Origin: Sphingobacterium phlebotomi
GTDB lineage: Bacteria > Bacteroidota > Bacteroidia > Sphingobacteriales > Sphingobacteriaceae
Reading direction: 5' to 3'
Length of the DNA stretch: 64,000 nucleotides
NCBI RefSeq assembly: GCF_008180195.1
Contig: NZ_VTAV01000006.1
Coordinates: 1-64,000, forward strand
A model generated the notes under the pieces. That model was not told the DNA's origin, did no database searches, and worked only from the letters and a program-made list of their open reading frames with translations. The position numbers and the translations under genes are program-made. Numbering within the stretch: the first letter of the stretch is position 1; the number at the start of each line of letters is the position of its first letter. Shown one piece after another: positions 54,420-63,302 of this stretch.

Positions 54420-55997
54420 ATGAAAAGAATATTGTTATACAGCATGTTAGTCGTTGCGCTAAGTTCTTGCGAACGAATAATTGATATAGACCCTATATCC
54501 AATGTCGGCGTTGGTGCATTCTATCGTGACTACAAAGAAGCTAATACGGCACTTACGGGTTGCTACAATGGGATGCATGCACCACTATATAATGAGTGGA
54601 TGATGACGGAGTTACGTTCTGATCTCTCCTTACAAGGCGTGGCAAATAGCAGTGCTGCACCTAGAATAGAACAAAACGAATTGGATATGTTCACCCTAAA
54701 TGCCGATCATCTCCAAGTGTATGATTACTGGATAAATACATACCGAAACATCCGTGCAGTAAACTACCTATTAAACAATATGGGTGTTCAGTATATAGAC
54801 GGCGATCACCAAATCCAACGAAATGCCAATATGACGGAAACGGAATGGCAACATATTGTGGGAGAGGCATTGTTCATTCGGGCTTATCACTATTTTAATA
54901 TGGTCAGGTTATTTGGGAATATCTTTATGGTAACAGAACCCGTAAACCCCAACACATCAAAATCAAAAAATTACGATACCAAAGAAGATGTCTATAATTT
55001 AATCATCGCTGACTTACAAAGGTCCATCGAAGTTCTTCCCGCAATACAATATCAGAACATTCCGTCGGACGATTTAGGGCGCGTCACCCATTGGGCTTCT
55101 CGAGCAATGTTAGCTAAGGTATTCCTGACACTCGACAGAAAAAACGATGCCTTATCAGAATTGAATGAAATAATCAGCAAAAGCGGACATGAATTAGCAA
55201 CGAGTTATAGCGATGTTTTCTCGATTGGAAATGAAATGAATGCAGAAATCCTATTCGCTGTTCGATACAAGGCCGGCGGTTTTGGTTTGGGCTCTCCATT
55301 TGCTAATCTTTTCGCTCCCACTGGCTCAGGATCGGCTGTTGTAAACAATGATGGTGATGGTCTAAATTTCCCGACCTATGAAGCCATGTCCATGTATTAT
55401 ACTTCACATGCAACCAACAAGGATACCCGATATGCTGCCAATCTCGCCATTTATAGTCCTACGAAGCCTTATGTAAAGAAGTACGTTTCGCCTATAATGA
55501 CACGTTATGACGCGGAAAACGATTTTCCTGTTCTACGATATGCAGATATATTGCTTATGAAAGCCGAAGCACTTGGGTATGACGGGCCAAATGGAGAGTC
55601 TGTACAGCTCATCAACACCGTTCGAGAAAGAGCAGGCGCCGTAGAATACGATGGTTCTTCTGCTTTTTCCGCCCAATTCTTCACCTACCCGACCACAGGT
55701 ACAAACAGTATCGATAGCGAGTCGCGATTTATCGACGCTTTGCTGAACGAACGCAAGTTAGAATTGGCATTTGAAAACCAACGTTTCTTCGATCTCGTAC
55801 GATTTGGCAAAGCGATAGAAACTTTGAAACAACATTTCGAGAACGAATATCCCGAGCATTACAGCCGAATTGTTCCAGCAATTTCCCTGGAAGATTTAAA
55901 AGCAAAAGTGACGGAGCAGCGATTGCTTTTGCCTATCCCGCTTCGGGAGATTACCACAAACAATGAATTAGAACTTGAACAAAATCCTGGATATTAA
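54420..55997 (+). CDS. SusD/RagB-family lipoprotein (alginate locus)
   Basis: A 525-residue surface lipoprotein with signal MKRILLYSMLVVA and lipobox LSSC. SusD features include GEALFIRAYHYFNMVRLFGN, DDLGRVTHWASRAMLAKVFL (TPR-like helices), the late ALLNERKLELAFENQRFFDL motif and the terminal LPIPLREITTNNELELEQNP. It is of classical length. It begins 12 bases after susC and works with it to bind and pass oligomers. Confidence 0.94.
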   Translation: MKRILLYSMLVVALSSCERIIDIDPISNVGVGAFYRDYKEANTALTGCYNGMHAPLYNEWMMTELRSDLSLQGVANSSAAPRIEQNELDMFTLNADHLQVYDYWINTYRNIRAVNYLLNNMGVQYIDGDHQIQRNANMTETEWQHIVGEALFIRAYHYFNMVRLFGNIFMVTEPVNPNTSKSKNYDTKEDVYNLIIADLQRSIEVLPAIQYQNIPSDDLGRVTHWASRAMLAKVFLTLDRKNDALSELNEIISKSGHELATSYSDVFSIGNEMNAEILFAVRYKAGGFGLGSPFANLFAPTGSGSAVVNNDGDGLNFPTYEAMSMYYTSHATNKDTRYAANLAIYSPTKPYVKKYVSPIMTRYDAENDFPVLRYADILLMKAEALGYDGPNGESVQLINTVRERAGAVEYDGSSAFSAQFFTYPTTGTNSIDSESRFIDALLNERKLELAFENQRFFDLVRFGKAIETLKQHFENEYPEHYSRIVPAISLEDLKAKVTEQRLLLPIPLREITTNNELELEQNPGY

Positions 55998-56006
55998 ACC
56001 ATAAAC

Positions 56007-57296
56007 GTGATGAAAACTATAGTTCATATCATAGCCATAACCGTATGTATTTTCGGCATACTGGCTTGTTCTAAAAAAAGTGAGGACGTGATTCTCAACG
56101 ATAAGGGAGCAAAAGATGTTGTCGAAGCACAAGATTATACTTTTAACACCGCAACGAAAACATTTACGCCCCAGAATAATATTGAAGCACAAATTACTTC
56201 CCAAAAAGATATCAACTTTATATATACCTATCTTATCAGAGAAGGCGTGAGTGATTCATTAGTAGATATCACCTATACACAAGACCTCGACAGCAAACGA
56301 AGTATCCAATTTGTGATGGAAGCTGATTTATTTGAGCATATACCCATGCAGGATGTTTCCGGATTAAAACTGATGATTAAACGAACAGATAATAGCTCAG
56401 ACGAAGCTGTTATCAACATCCAAAGCTTTACTCCCCCGCTTCCTTTTTGGGAGAATGTTCCCGCATCATTGGTTCCCGATGATGCGAACGTAATCCAAGT
56501 CACCGCTACTGCGAAATCGGAAAATGGAATTACAAAAATCGAACTGTATGATGATTATCAAGGGGCTTTTGTAAAAGTGCACGAAATGGATTTAAACGGT
56601 GAAACAGCATACGCGTTTAATTATGCTTATACATATCGACCAAATGCAGCGAATCTAAAACTCATCATGTACGACTCCTATGGGCTGTCATCGGAAGCCT
56701 TAATAGCTATTCCTATTCTTCCCTACGAGATATACACCAATGTAATCATGAGCGCACAGGGCACCAACGCTGTAACCTTTAATAATAGCGCCATGCTCTT
56801 GCCGAGTTTTGAATTGATAGGCCCTTGTAATTTCGCCAATAAAGAGGAAGCTATATCTTTCTTTACCTATGCTACCAGCAGCGGTGTATCCTTATATGCG
56901 CCTACCAACACCACAAATATTATTGGAAATTATAGATGCAACGGCTCACCGTACACACCTATTACACCCCCGTCGAACTGGGTCGCGACACGTTTCCGCG
57001 TATTGCTGCCATCAAATTCAAGGCAACAAGAGGTATATGATGCCTACAATACCAACAGTATCCCCGATTTATCGGATGATTTCTTTGATGGTATCTCAGT
57101 TCCTTCCAGCTCTGCTCCGCGGTATTCGTCTACAGCGGAAGCATCGGCGAGTATATTCACTCAGGAAGCCTATTTAATCTGGGCAACCATACCAAATCCT
57201 CAAGGAACCATCAATGTTTTGCTTCGTATCCGTGACGTGCTAGAAAATGGCAATGAATCGTCAATACGATTTGATCTGATAGTACCCAAAAATTAA
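56007..57296 (+). CDS. Hypothetical surface lipoprotein, paralogue of the next gene
   Basis: A 429-residue lipoprotein with lipobox GILAC (MMKTIVHIIAITVCIFGILA). The N-terminal half (about 30-245) has two Ig-like or beta-sandwich segments. The C-terminal half (about 246-429) is a separate domain with LIGPCNFANKEEAISFFTYA, NYRCNGSPYTPI, TRFRVLLPSNSRQQEVYDAY and SIRFDLIVPKN. The same domain forms nearly all of the next protein. Position after SusD suggests a surface glycan-binding protein. No known family is recognised. Confidence 0.8.
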   Translation: MMKTIVHIIAITVCIFGILACSKKSEDVILNDKGAKDVVEAQDYTFNTATKTFTPQNNIEAQITSQKDINFIYTYLIREGVSDSLVDITYTQDLDSKRSIQFVMEADLFEHIPMQDVSGLKLMIKRTDNSSDEAVINIQSFTPPLPFWENVPASLVPDDANVIQVTATAKSENGITKIELYDDYQGAFVKVHEMDLNGETAYAFNYAYTYRPNAANLKLIMYDSYGLSSEALIAIPILPYEIYTNVIMSAQGTNAVTFNNSAMLLPSFELIGPCNFANKEEAISFFTYATSSGVSLYAPTNTTNIIGNYRCNGSPYTPITPPSNWVATRFRVLLPSNSRQQEVYDAYNTNSIPDLSDDFFDGISVPSSSAPRYSSTAEASASIFTQEAYLIWATIPNPQGTINVLLRIRDVLENGNESSIRFDLIVPKN

Positions 57297-57322
57297 GTAT
57301 AGATATATTAAACAAAAATAGT

Positions 57323-58027
57323 ATGAAAACATTCATGAATAGCTTACTGATTACATTGCCTCTATTGTCATTATCCGGAGGCGTGTCTACTTCTATATCC
57401 GATTTGTTTAACACAAAAGAGATAGTGGAAGAGGTGGTGCATACTAAAAGTTATGAAATCCTCCAAGATATTACGATGAATACACAGGGCAACAGTAAAA
57501 CTACTTTCGATAATAGTGCGGTTATATTACCAGAGTTCCAATTGATCGGTCCGTGTACTTTGAACAATAATGAAAAGAAAATAGCACTGCTCGCCTACTA
57601 TACAAGCAAAGGTGTATCTATTTATTCGCCCAATAACGCAACGAATATCATCAAAAATTACAGGTGCAATGGAGTTCCATACGAAGCACTAATCACACCG
57701 GCAGAGTGGACAGCAACCCGTTTTCGGGTACTACTTCCTTCGAACAAAAAGCAGCGCGCTGTTTATGAAGCATTTAATTCCGGAGATATCACTCAGCTAT
57801 CCGACGATCTCTTCAAGGGAATCCCAGAACCATCGAGTTCGGCAATACGATATTCAACAACCGAAACACCTGCATCGAATGTATTCAATACGATAGATAC
57901 CTATCTAATTTGGGCAAAAATTCCTACGGAGCAGGGAAGTATGAACGTATTGATACGCATGAAAAAAGTAACAGAAAACGAAAATTTATCAACATTGAAG
58001 TTTGACTTGGCTGTACCGAAAGATTAA
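57323..58027 (+). CDS. Hypothetical secreted protein, single-domain paralogue
   Basis: A 234-residue exported protein that repeats the C-terminal domain of the preceding lipoprotein, collinear over about 185 residues (LIGPCTLNNNEKKIALLAYY, NYRCNGVPYEAL, TRFRVLLPSNKKQRAVYEAF, DDLFKGIPEPSSSAIRYST, TLKFDLAVPKD). By eye about half the residues are identical. The signal MKTFMNSLLITLPLLSLSGG has no lipobox Cys, so it is probably soluble and periplasmic or secreted rather than membrane-anchored. It looks like a domain duplication that yields one anchored and one free copy. Function unknown. Confidence 0.8.
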   Translation: MKTFMNSLLITLPLLSLSGGVSTSISDLFNTKEIVEEVVHTKSYEILQDITMNTQGNSKTTFDNSAVILPEFQLIGPCTLNNNEKKIALLAYYTSKGVSIYSPNNATNIIKNYRCNGVPYEALITPAEWTATRFRVLLPSNKKQRAVYEAFNSGDITQLSDDLFKGIPEPSSSAIRYSTTETPASNVFNTIDTYLIWAKIPTEQGSMNVLIRMKKVTENENLSTLKFDLAVPKD

Positions 58028-58054
58028 TTTATTAGGGAGCAATAAGAGAAAAAT

Positions 58055-60244
58055 ATGAAAAAAATAATTGGCAGCATCTTACTCCTGCTACCGTTAGTTA
58101 TCTTTGGCAACGATATATCCGTAGCAACACCGCAGGAGCTTGAGCAAGCAGCAAAGAAAGCAGATCCGGGAGACCGGATCATCATTACGGATGCTGGTAT
58201 ATGGAAAGACGTCAACTTGAAGATACGTGGACATGGAACAACACAGCAGCGCATCGTTATCACCACTAGCGATGACGCTCCTTTATTCATAGAGGGTACA
58301 TCGTCCCTATCCATAGCCGGTGAACATCTCCATCTCAAAAACTTCTACTTCCGGAAAGGGCATGCGGCTAAAAATTCCGTGATTACATTTCGAATAAGTG
58401 ATGATCTGGCCAACCACTGTACGATTGAAAATTTTGTTATTGACCATTACAATAAGCTGAATCGCTTTGACAGCGACAATTGGGTTGTACTTTGGGGACA
58501 GCACAATCGTATTATCCACTGTACTTTTGACGGAAAAATCAATGCAGGCCCGGTACTTATTGTCGAGTTAAATGATGAAAGAAGCCAAAAGAATTTTCAT
58601 CTTATCGAAAAAAACCACTTTAAAAACCGATATCGTTTAGGCTCCAATGGAGGAGAAACGATACGAATAGGCGTTTCCCGCTACTCCATGCACGATTCCA
58701 ACACACAATTGACCAATAACTTTTTTGAACACTGTTCAGGAGAGACGGAAATCGTTTCGATAAAATCTGGTGCCAATTACATCGCGGGAAATTACTTTTT
58801 CGAATGCGAAGGTTCTTTGGTATTGCGTCATGGCGATAACAATGTGGTGGACGGGAATATATTTGATGGTAACTTCCAAAAGGAAACCGGAGGCGTCCGA
58901 ATGGTTAATTCCGGCCATGTCATCAAAAACAACATGTTTAAAAATCTTCGTGGTGAAGGATTCAGATCACCATTAACGATTATGAACGGTGTTCCTAATT
59001 CGCTGATAAACCGTTACATGCCGGTGAAGGATGTCAAGATCCATCATAATACTTTCGTCCAATCCGGAAGTTTGGTATTTGGTGGGGGAAAAGACAATGA
59101 ACGGACTGTCGCACCTGAAAACATCCGTTTCGAGAACAACACCTTCGTACAATACAGCGACGAATGGTACATGGACAACAATAAAAAAGGAATACTATTT
59201 GCCAATAACAATGCGTCAGATGTTTTCCAGGATGTAAAGGTGAACAGCAATAGCTTTGGTTCTACTTTAGTTTCCAAAAATGTACAAACAGATGCTCATG
59301 CTTCTACAAAATATATTATCGAAAACGCAGACGAACTATACAACGTCCTCCAACAGGCACATGCATATGATACCCTTTTTCTTCAATCCGACCAATTGAT
59401 CTTTGGTTTGGAGAAACCACTCCTTATTACCAAACCATTGATCCTCACCGGTAATCAACAATATATCTTTGTCAGTAACGCAGACAAGACACTACCGGCA
59501 TTTATTGTTATCGCCAATAACGGTTCTCTCCAGGTAGAAAACATTCATTTTTTAGGCACATATGAAAGCTATGGAAATGTTCGTGCGGGAATCAATACAG
59601 ATATGGACGGTGTACTACAGTGTTACACCTTAAAAGTCAAAAACTGTACATTTACCGATTTTAACGAAAGTAGTTTTGCGGGGATAAAAGCGGAAAAGGC
59701 GTCTTTTGCAGATTCCCTGTATGTCGAGAACTGTTTGTTCCACAATATATCGGGTAATGGAATAGCATTCAACGCCGAGAGAGATGATAAAGGGATTTAC
59801 AACGTAGAAAATGTATGGATTAACAACTGTATATTTTCCAATATATTAAATAGTGCAATTGATATTTATAGAGGTGGAAATGACGAAAGTACAACTGGCC
59901 CTTTTGTGGAGATATACCATTGCACATTCAACGAAGTTGATAATAAAGAACAAGGTGCAGCGGTCAGATTGATAGGTCCTCAATATATCCGCTTTGCCAA
60001 CAATCAGATTTATAGATCCGGTCAGGGAGGAAGAAGTATTGAATGTCGGGAGTTTCGATATCACGATATACGTATACAACATTCCAATTTCTTCGAATCT
60101 GGGAAAATAGATACATTCTACCCCCAAAACATCGGCGACAATACACAAGAAAAACCCGTTTTGATAAATTACAAAAAACTGGACAAGCAATTACCAAAAT
60201 CTTTTAAACTAAAACAAACGATAGGAAGTTATGAACTTATATAA
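58055..60244 (+). CDS. PL6 polysaccharide (alginate) lyase, two-domain
   Basis: A 729-residue secreted lyase with signal MKKIIGSILLLLPLVIFG. The N-terminal right-handed beta-helix (about 20-390) is the PL6 catalytic domain, and a second beta-helix-like domain follows (about 395-729), as in AlyGC-type enzymes. Catalytic Lys237 (IKSG) and Arg258 (LRHG) are 21 apart. Asn198, Glu230 and Glu232, equivalent to Ca-binding residues of AlyGC, are present at a constant +17 offset. PL6 acts on alginate or dermatan sulfate; kdgF, PL17 and the DEH reductase favour alginate. The next PL6 gene overlaps its end by 14 bases. Confidence 0.92.
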   Translation: MKKIIGSILLLLPLVIFGNDISVATPQELEQAAKKADPGDRIIITDAGIWKDVNLKIRGHGTTQQRIVITTSDDAPLFIEGTSSLSIAGEHLHLKNFYFRKGHAAKNSVITFRISDDLANHCTIENFVIDHYNKLNRFDSDNWVVLWGQHNRIIHCTFDGKINAGPVLIVELNDERSQKNFHLIEKNHFKNRYRLGSNGGETIRIGVSRYSMHDSNTQLTNNFFEHCSGETEIVSIKSGANYIAGNYFFECEGSLVLRHGDNNVVDGNIFDGNFQKETGGVRMVNSGHVIKNNMFKNLRGEGFRSPLTIMNGVPNSLINRYMPVKDVKIHHNTFVQSGSLVFGGGKDNERTVAPENIRFENNTFVQYSDEWYMDNNKKGILFANNNASDVFQDVKVNSNSFGSTLVSKNVQTDAHASTKYIIENADELYNVLQQAHAYDTLFLQSDQLIFGLEKPLLITKPLILTGNQQYIFVSNADKTLPAFIVIANNGSLQVENIHFLGTYESYGNVRAGINTDMDGVLQCYTLKVKNCTFTDFNESSFAGIKAEKASFADSLYVENCLFHNISGNGIAFNAERDDKGIYNVENVWINNCIFSNILNSAIDIYRGGNDESTTGPFVEIYHCTFNEVDNKEQGAAVRLIGPQYIRFANNQIYRSGQGGRSIECREFRYHDIRIQHSNFFESGKIDTFYPQNIGDNTQEKPVLINYKKLDKQLPKSFKLKQTIGSYELI

Positions 60245-61430
60245 AAACATGGCGATCATATTGCTCTTTATCCTATTGGGAAGTAAAAATAGCTGGGGGA
60301 ATATATGGGGAGCATCTCCTTTTAACATTTCTAACACAACATATAAGGTAAAAAATGCGGAAGAATTGCATGTACTCAAACCTCAAGCAGGTGATACGAT
60401 TATCCTGATAGGTAGCGATTGGCAAAATAGCGTGCTTCAATTAAAAGGCTCAGGCACCAAAGATGCACCTATTGTTTTTCAAGTTGCTGATCCGAAGAAA
60501 ACAAAATTTTCGAAAAATTCAAACTTGATCATAGACGGTACCTGGCTTATAGCAGACGGTTTTGTGTTTAAGGATGGATTTTCAATGGGTAAAGACGTAA
60601 TCACATTTTCTAAAAAATCATCGCATTGCACCTTGATGAATTCAGGGATTCTGCATTACAATCCCAACAACAAGGATATCGATTACAAATGGGTTTCCTT
60701 GCATGGCACACACAACACCGTTATAAACTGCGAGTTCACAGGAAAGACGCATTCGGGAACAACGCTCGTTGTGTGGCTAAACGAAAATCCGAATCATCAT
60801 CAAATCCTGCATAACTACTTCGGGCATCGCCCAGACCTTGGAAAAAACGGCGGTGAGACCATTCGCATTGGCACCAGCCATTGGTCTATGCACTCCTCAA
60901 AAACTCTCGTAAAAGGCAATACCTTTGACAATTGCGATGGTGAAATTGAAATTATTTCTGTTAAATCCTGTCACAACATACTGGAAAACAATTTATTCTT
61001 CGAATGTGCAGGAACCCTAACCCTCCGACATGGCAACGACAATATCGTTCGGAATAACCATTTCATCGGAAATAACAAAGCAAATACCGGAGGTATCCGC
61101 ATCATTGGCGAAAGGCATCAAGTAAGCAACAATCATCTGTATAAATTGAAAGGCACATCGTTAAGAGCTCCCATATCTGTTATGAATACGGTGAAAAACC
61201 CCGAACTGAACGAATATTTCCAAGTCATCGATGTGCAGATTGATCACAATGTAATCTTAGATTGCACGGAGGGAATCGTTTTCGGAAGCGGAGCAAATAC
61301 CACCAGAGTACTTCCACCTAAAAACCTATCCGTTACATCCAATACGTTTCTCCATGTGACCACTCCTCTTACGTTTATGAGCGAGCCCATCGGTTTGGAG
61401 ATAAAAGATAATTTTCAAAATATACCGTAG
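60231..61430 (+). CDS. PL6 polysaccharide (alginate) lyase, single-domain
   Basis: A 399-residue secreted PL6 enzyme with signal MNLYKNMAIILLFILLGSKN. It has the catalytic beta-helix only. The active-site set is complete: Lys245 and Arg266 (21 apart), Asn206, Glu238 and Glu240, each at a +25 offset from AlyGC. It differs from the upstream PL6 in lacking the second domain, so the two may attack different block types or chain lengths. The start at 60231 has an AGGAAG ribosome site within the upstream gene and overlaps it by 14 bases; the internal ATG at 60249 is an alternative. It is the last gene of the alginate operon, closed by the terminator at 61452-61487. Confidence 0.92.
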   Translation: MNLYKNMAIILLFILLGSKNSWGNIWGASPFNISNTTYKVKNAEELHVLKPQAGDTIILIGSDWQNSVLQLKGSGTKDAPIVFQVADPKKTKFSKNSNLIIDGTWLIADGFVFKDGFSMGKDVITFSKKSSHCTLMNSGILHYNPNNKDIDYKWVSLHGTHNTVINCEFTGKTHSGTTLVVWLNENPNHHQILHNYFGHRPDLGKNGGETIRIGTSHWSMHSSKTLVKGNTFDNCDGEIEIISVKSCHNILENNLFFECAGTLTLRHGNDNIVRNNHFIGNNKANTGGIRIIGERHQVSNNHLYKLKGTSLRAPISVMNTVKNPELNEYFQVIDVQIDHNVILDCTEGIVFGSGANTTRVLPPKNLSVTSNTFLHVTTPLTFMSEPIGLEIKDNFQNIP

Positions 61431-61451
61431 AATCTCTACGAAATCCTCAAA

Positions 61452-61487
61452 AAAATCCCCTGTACTTCACTGTGTACAGGGGATTTT
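61452..61487 (+). terminator. Bidirectional rho-independent terminator
   Basis: AAAATCCCCTGTAC (61452-61465) pairs perfectly with GTACAGGGGATTTT (61474-61487) over 14 bases around an 8-base loop, with A and T runs on opposite sides. It lies between the convergent PL6 gene (stop 61430) and the BACON/beta-helix gene (stop 61509) and serves both. Confidence 0.85.
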
Positions 61488-61508
61488 GTCTGCAAAAAAG
61501 ATCTCTCA

Positions 61509-63281
61509 TTACGGGATAGCTGCTCCCATCGCAGCGCTATTACTACGCGATTTGCCGTTCTGGTCATATGTGATGACTTCGGCAGGAATGGCGGGAGTAT
61601 ACGTATTGCCTAGATTTTTCAGTTGAGCTGCGGACATTCCCAATGTCGCAGCGGCTGAACCCGAAGATAACAGTACAGTCTTGGTATGCCCTCCATGATT
61701 TGTGAAATTCCCTAACATCGTTTCAAAATCAAACGACGAACCGGAGATGACAGTACCGTTTCCATCCAACAATTGATTCCCGCGGACACTTGAAGAAAAT
61801 ACCGGATTGGCTCCTGAGCCAGTAAATATATCCCCACCACTAACAGCCGTATTACCTGATAAAATGGAATTATAGATACGGAGTGTGGTATTGGATGTTA
61901 GTTCAATGCCTCCTCCATTGTTATAGCCCTTATTTCCAGTAATAGATGTGCTGATCACATCTAATCGAGAGGGAGCCGCTGCTGTTCCATAGAGACTAAT
62001 ACCCGCTCCATGGCCACCGATATTTTCGTAGAACGTAGAGTTTACGATCACTGTTACCGAACGTTCCCTTCCATAAAAACCGCCCCCACGACGTGTTTCA
62101 CTTAAACCGGCACCGTTGTTATTGTTATATGCGATAGTACTGTTATAAATATAAGTATAAGTGGGCTGCGAGCCGCTAAAAGCATAAATTCCCGCACCTA
62201 CACCGCTGATGGTATTATTTGATATCTCACAATCATTAAAATAAACCGTCGCTGCCTCGTTAAAGATACCTCCTCCATTACCGCCATTATGTGTTCCCTT
62301 ATTCTCTTTGATTGTGCTTCGTTCAAATCGCACCGTAGCCCCCGAAAAGGCAAATACGCCCGCAGCATGAAAGCCCGTTGTATTTTCGGATATCTCACAA
62401 TCAAAAATATCGACCGTCGAGCGGGCCACGATCAACCCACCTCCATAGAAACGATAATATTGGGCGCCGTTTAGCGTGATATGCCCTGTTCCACTGTTAG
62501 CCGCCTGTCCGTGCTTAATTGAAAGACCTTGCAAAACAACTTTCTGTCCCTTCTGAGGTGGCGCAGTAATAGCCACGGTGTGATAGACCTTTCCTGAAGA
62601 CGTATTGCCACTCAGAATAGTTTCATACGAGGTAGGATCAGATACGGCTCCTTCCACCGCATCATCCGGATATCCACCTATTAGACCTATATTACTATGT
62701 ATCTCAAATGTCCTATCAGCGGCGTTACTAGCACTCCCACCTGTGAGAACTTTTGTTGGTATATACGTACCAGCCGCAATATGGATAACATCCCCAGGAA
62801 CTACCGCATCCAATGCTTTGTCTAAAGTAGTAGCCTCATTCCACGAAAGCCCCGAATTTTCTTCAGTTCCCGTAGTTTTCACATAGAAATGTGTAACCAA
62901 ATCACTTGGTTCTGCAGCTGCTTGGATAACCTGTATTTTCTTTTCATTATCTTTCGTAATCCAAACGGTCAATTCCGCATTCCTTGGAGTGGTACTTCTA
63001 TTGCGAGCGATACTAAATGTAATCTTTCCATCTGCCAAAGCATTTTCAGAAGAAAAACTAACCCAGTCTGCATTACTTTTTACACGCCAAGGTAAATTCG
63101 ATTCTACATTGATTGTAAATTCTCCACCCTCTTTACTCACTTCGATAGCATCGGTCTCCAATGAAAACGCTGGCTCTTGCGGCGTAAAACTACCCAAATC
63201 TTCAACTTTCGAACAGGAAAAGCAAACACCAAGTAGTAACACGAAGAGTATGCCAGTCCACTGATTCAAATATCTGTTCAT
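61509..63281 (-). CDS. BACON plus right-handed beta-helix lipoprotein
   Basis: A 590-residue lipoprotein with lipobox CFSC in GVCFSCSKVEDLG. A BACON domain (about 38-118; EVSKEGGEFTINVESNLPWR) precedes a long right-handed beta-helix (about 128-530) with many NNT/GGGI/STI-type turns (GNGGGIFNEAATVYFNDCEI, NNNGAGLSETRRGGGFYGRE) and a choice-of-anchor-Q-like C-terminal region. No lyase active-site set is evident. It is likely surface-exposed and glycan-binding or degrading. It starts 21 bases after the phosphodiester glycosidase gene on the same strand, the start of another accessory operon that continues beyond the window. Confidence 0.85.
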   Translation of the reverse strand: MNRYLNQWTGILFVLLLGVCFSCSKVEDLGSFTPQEPAFSLETDAIEVSKEGGEFTINVESNLPWRVKSNADWVSFSSENALADGKITFSIARNRSTTPRNAELTVWITKDNEKKIQVIQAAAEPSDLVTHFYVKTTGTEENSGLSWNEATTLDKALDAVVPGDVIHIAAGTYIPTKVLTGGSASNAADRTFEIHSNIGLIGGYPDDAVEGAVSDPTSYETILSGNTSSGKVYHTVAITAPPQKGQKVVLQGLSIKHGQAANSGTGHITLNGAQYYRFYGGGLIVARSTVDIFDCEISENTTGFHAAGVFAFSGATVRFERSTIKENKGTHNGGNGGGIFNEAATVYFNDCEISNNTISGVGAGIYAFSGSQPTYTYIYNSTIAYNNNNGAGLSETRRGGGFYGRERSVTVIVNSTFYENIGGHGAGISLYGTAAAPSRLDVISTSITGNKGYNNGGGIELTSNTTLRIYNSILSGNTAVSGGDIFTGSGANPVFSSSVRGNQLLDGNGTVISGSSFDFETMLGNFTNHGGHTKTVLLSSGSAAATLGMSAAQLKNLGNTYTPAIPAEVITYDQNGKSRSNSAAMGAAIP

Positions 63282-63302
63282 ATTATTTTCTTTAAAATGT
63301 CC

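Noticed and set aside
58055..61430. Chondroitinase B assignment for the two PL6 genes
   Set aside because: PL6 includes chondroitinase B, but the flanking PL17, KdgF, DEH reductase-type SDR and absence of sulfatases fit alginate better.
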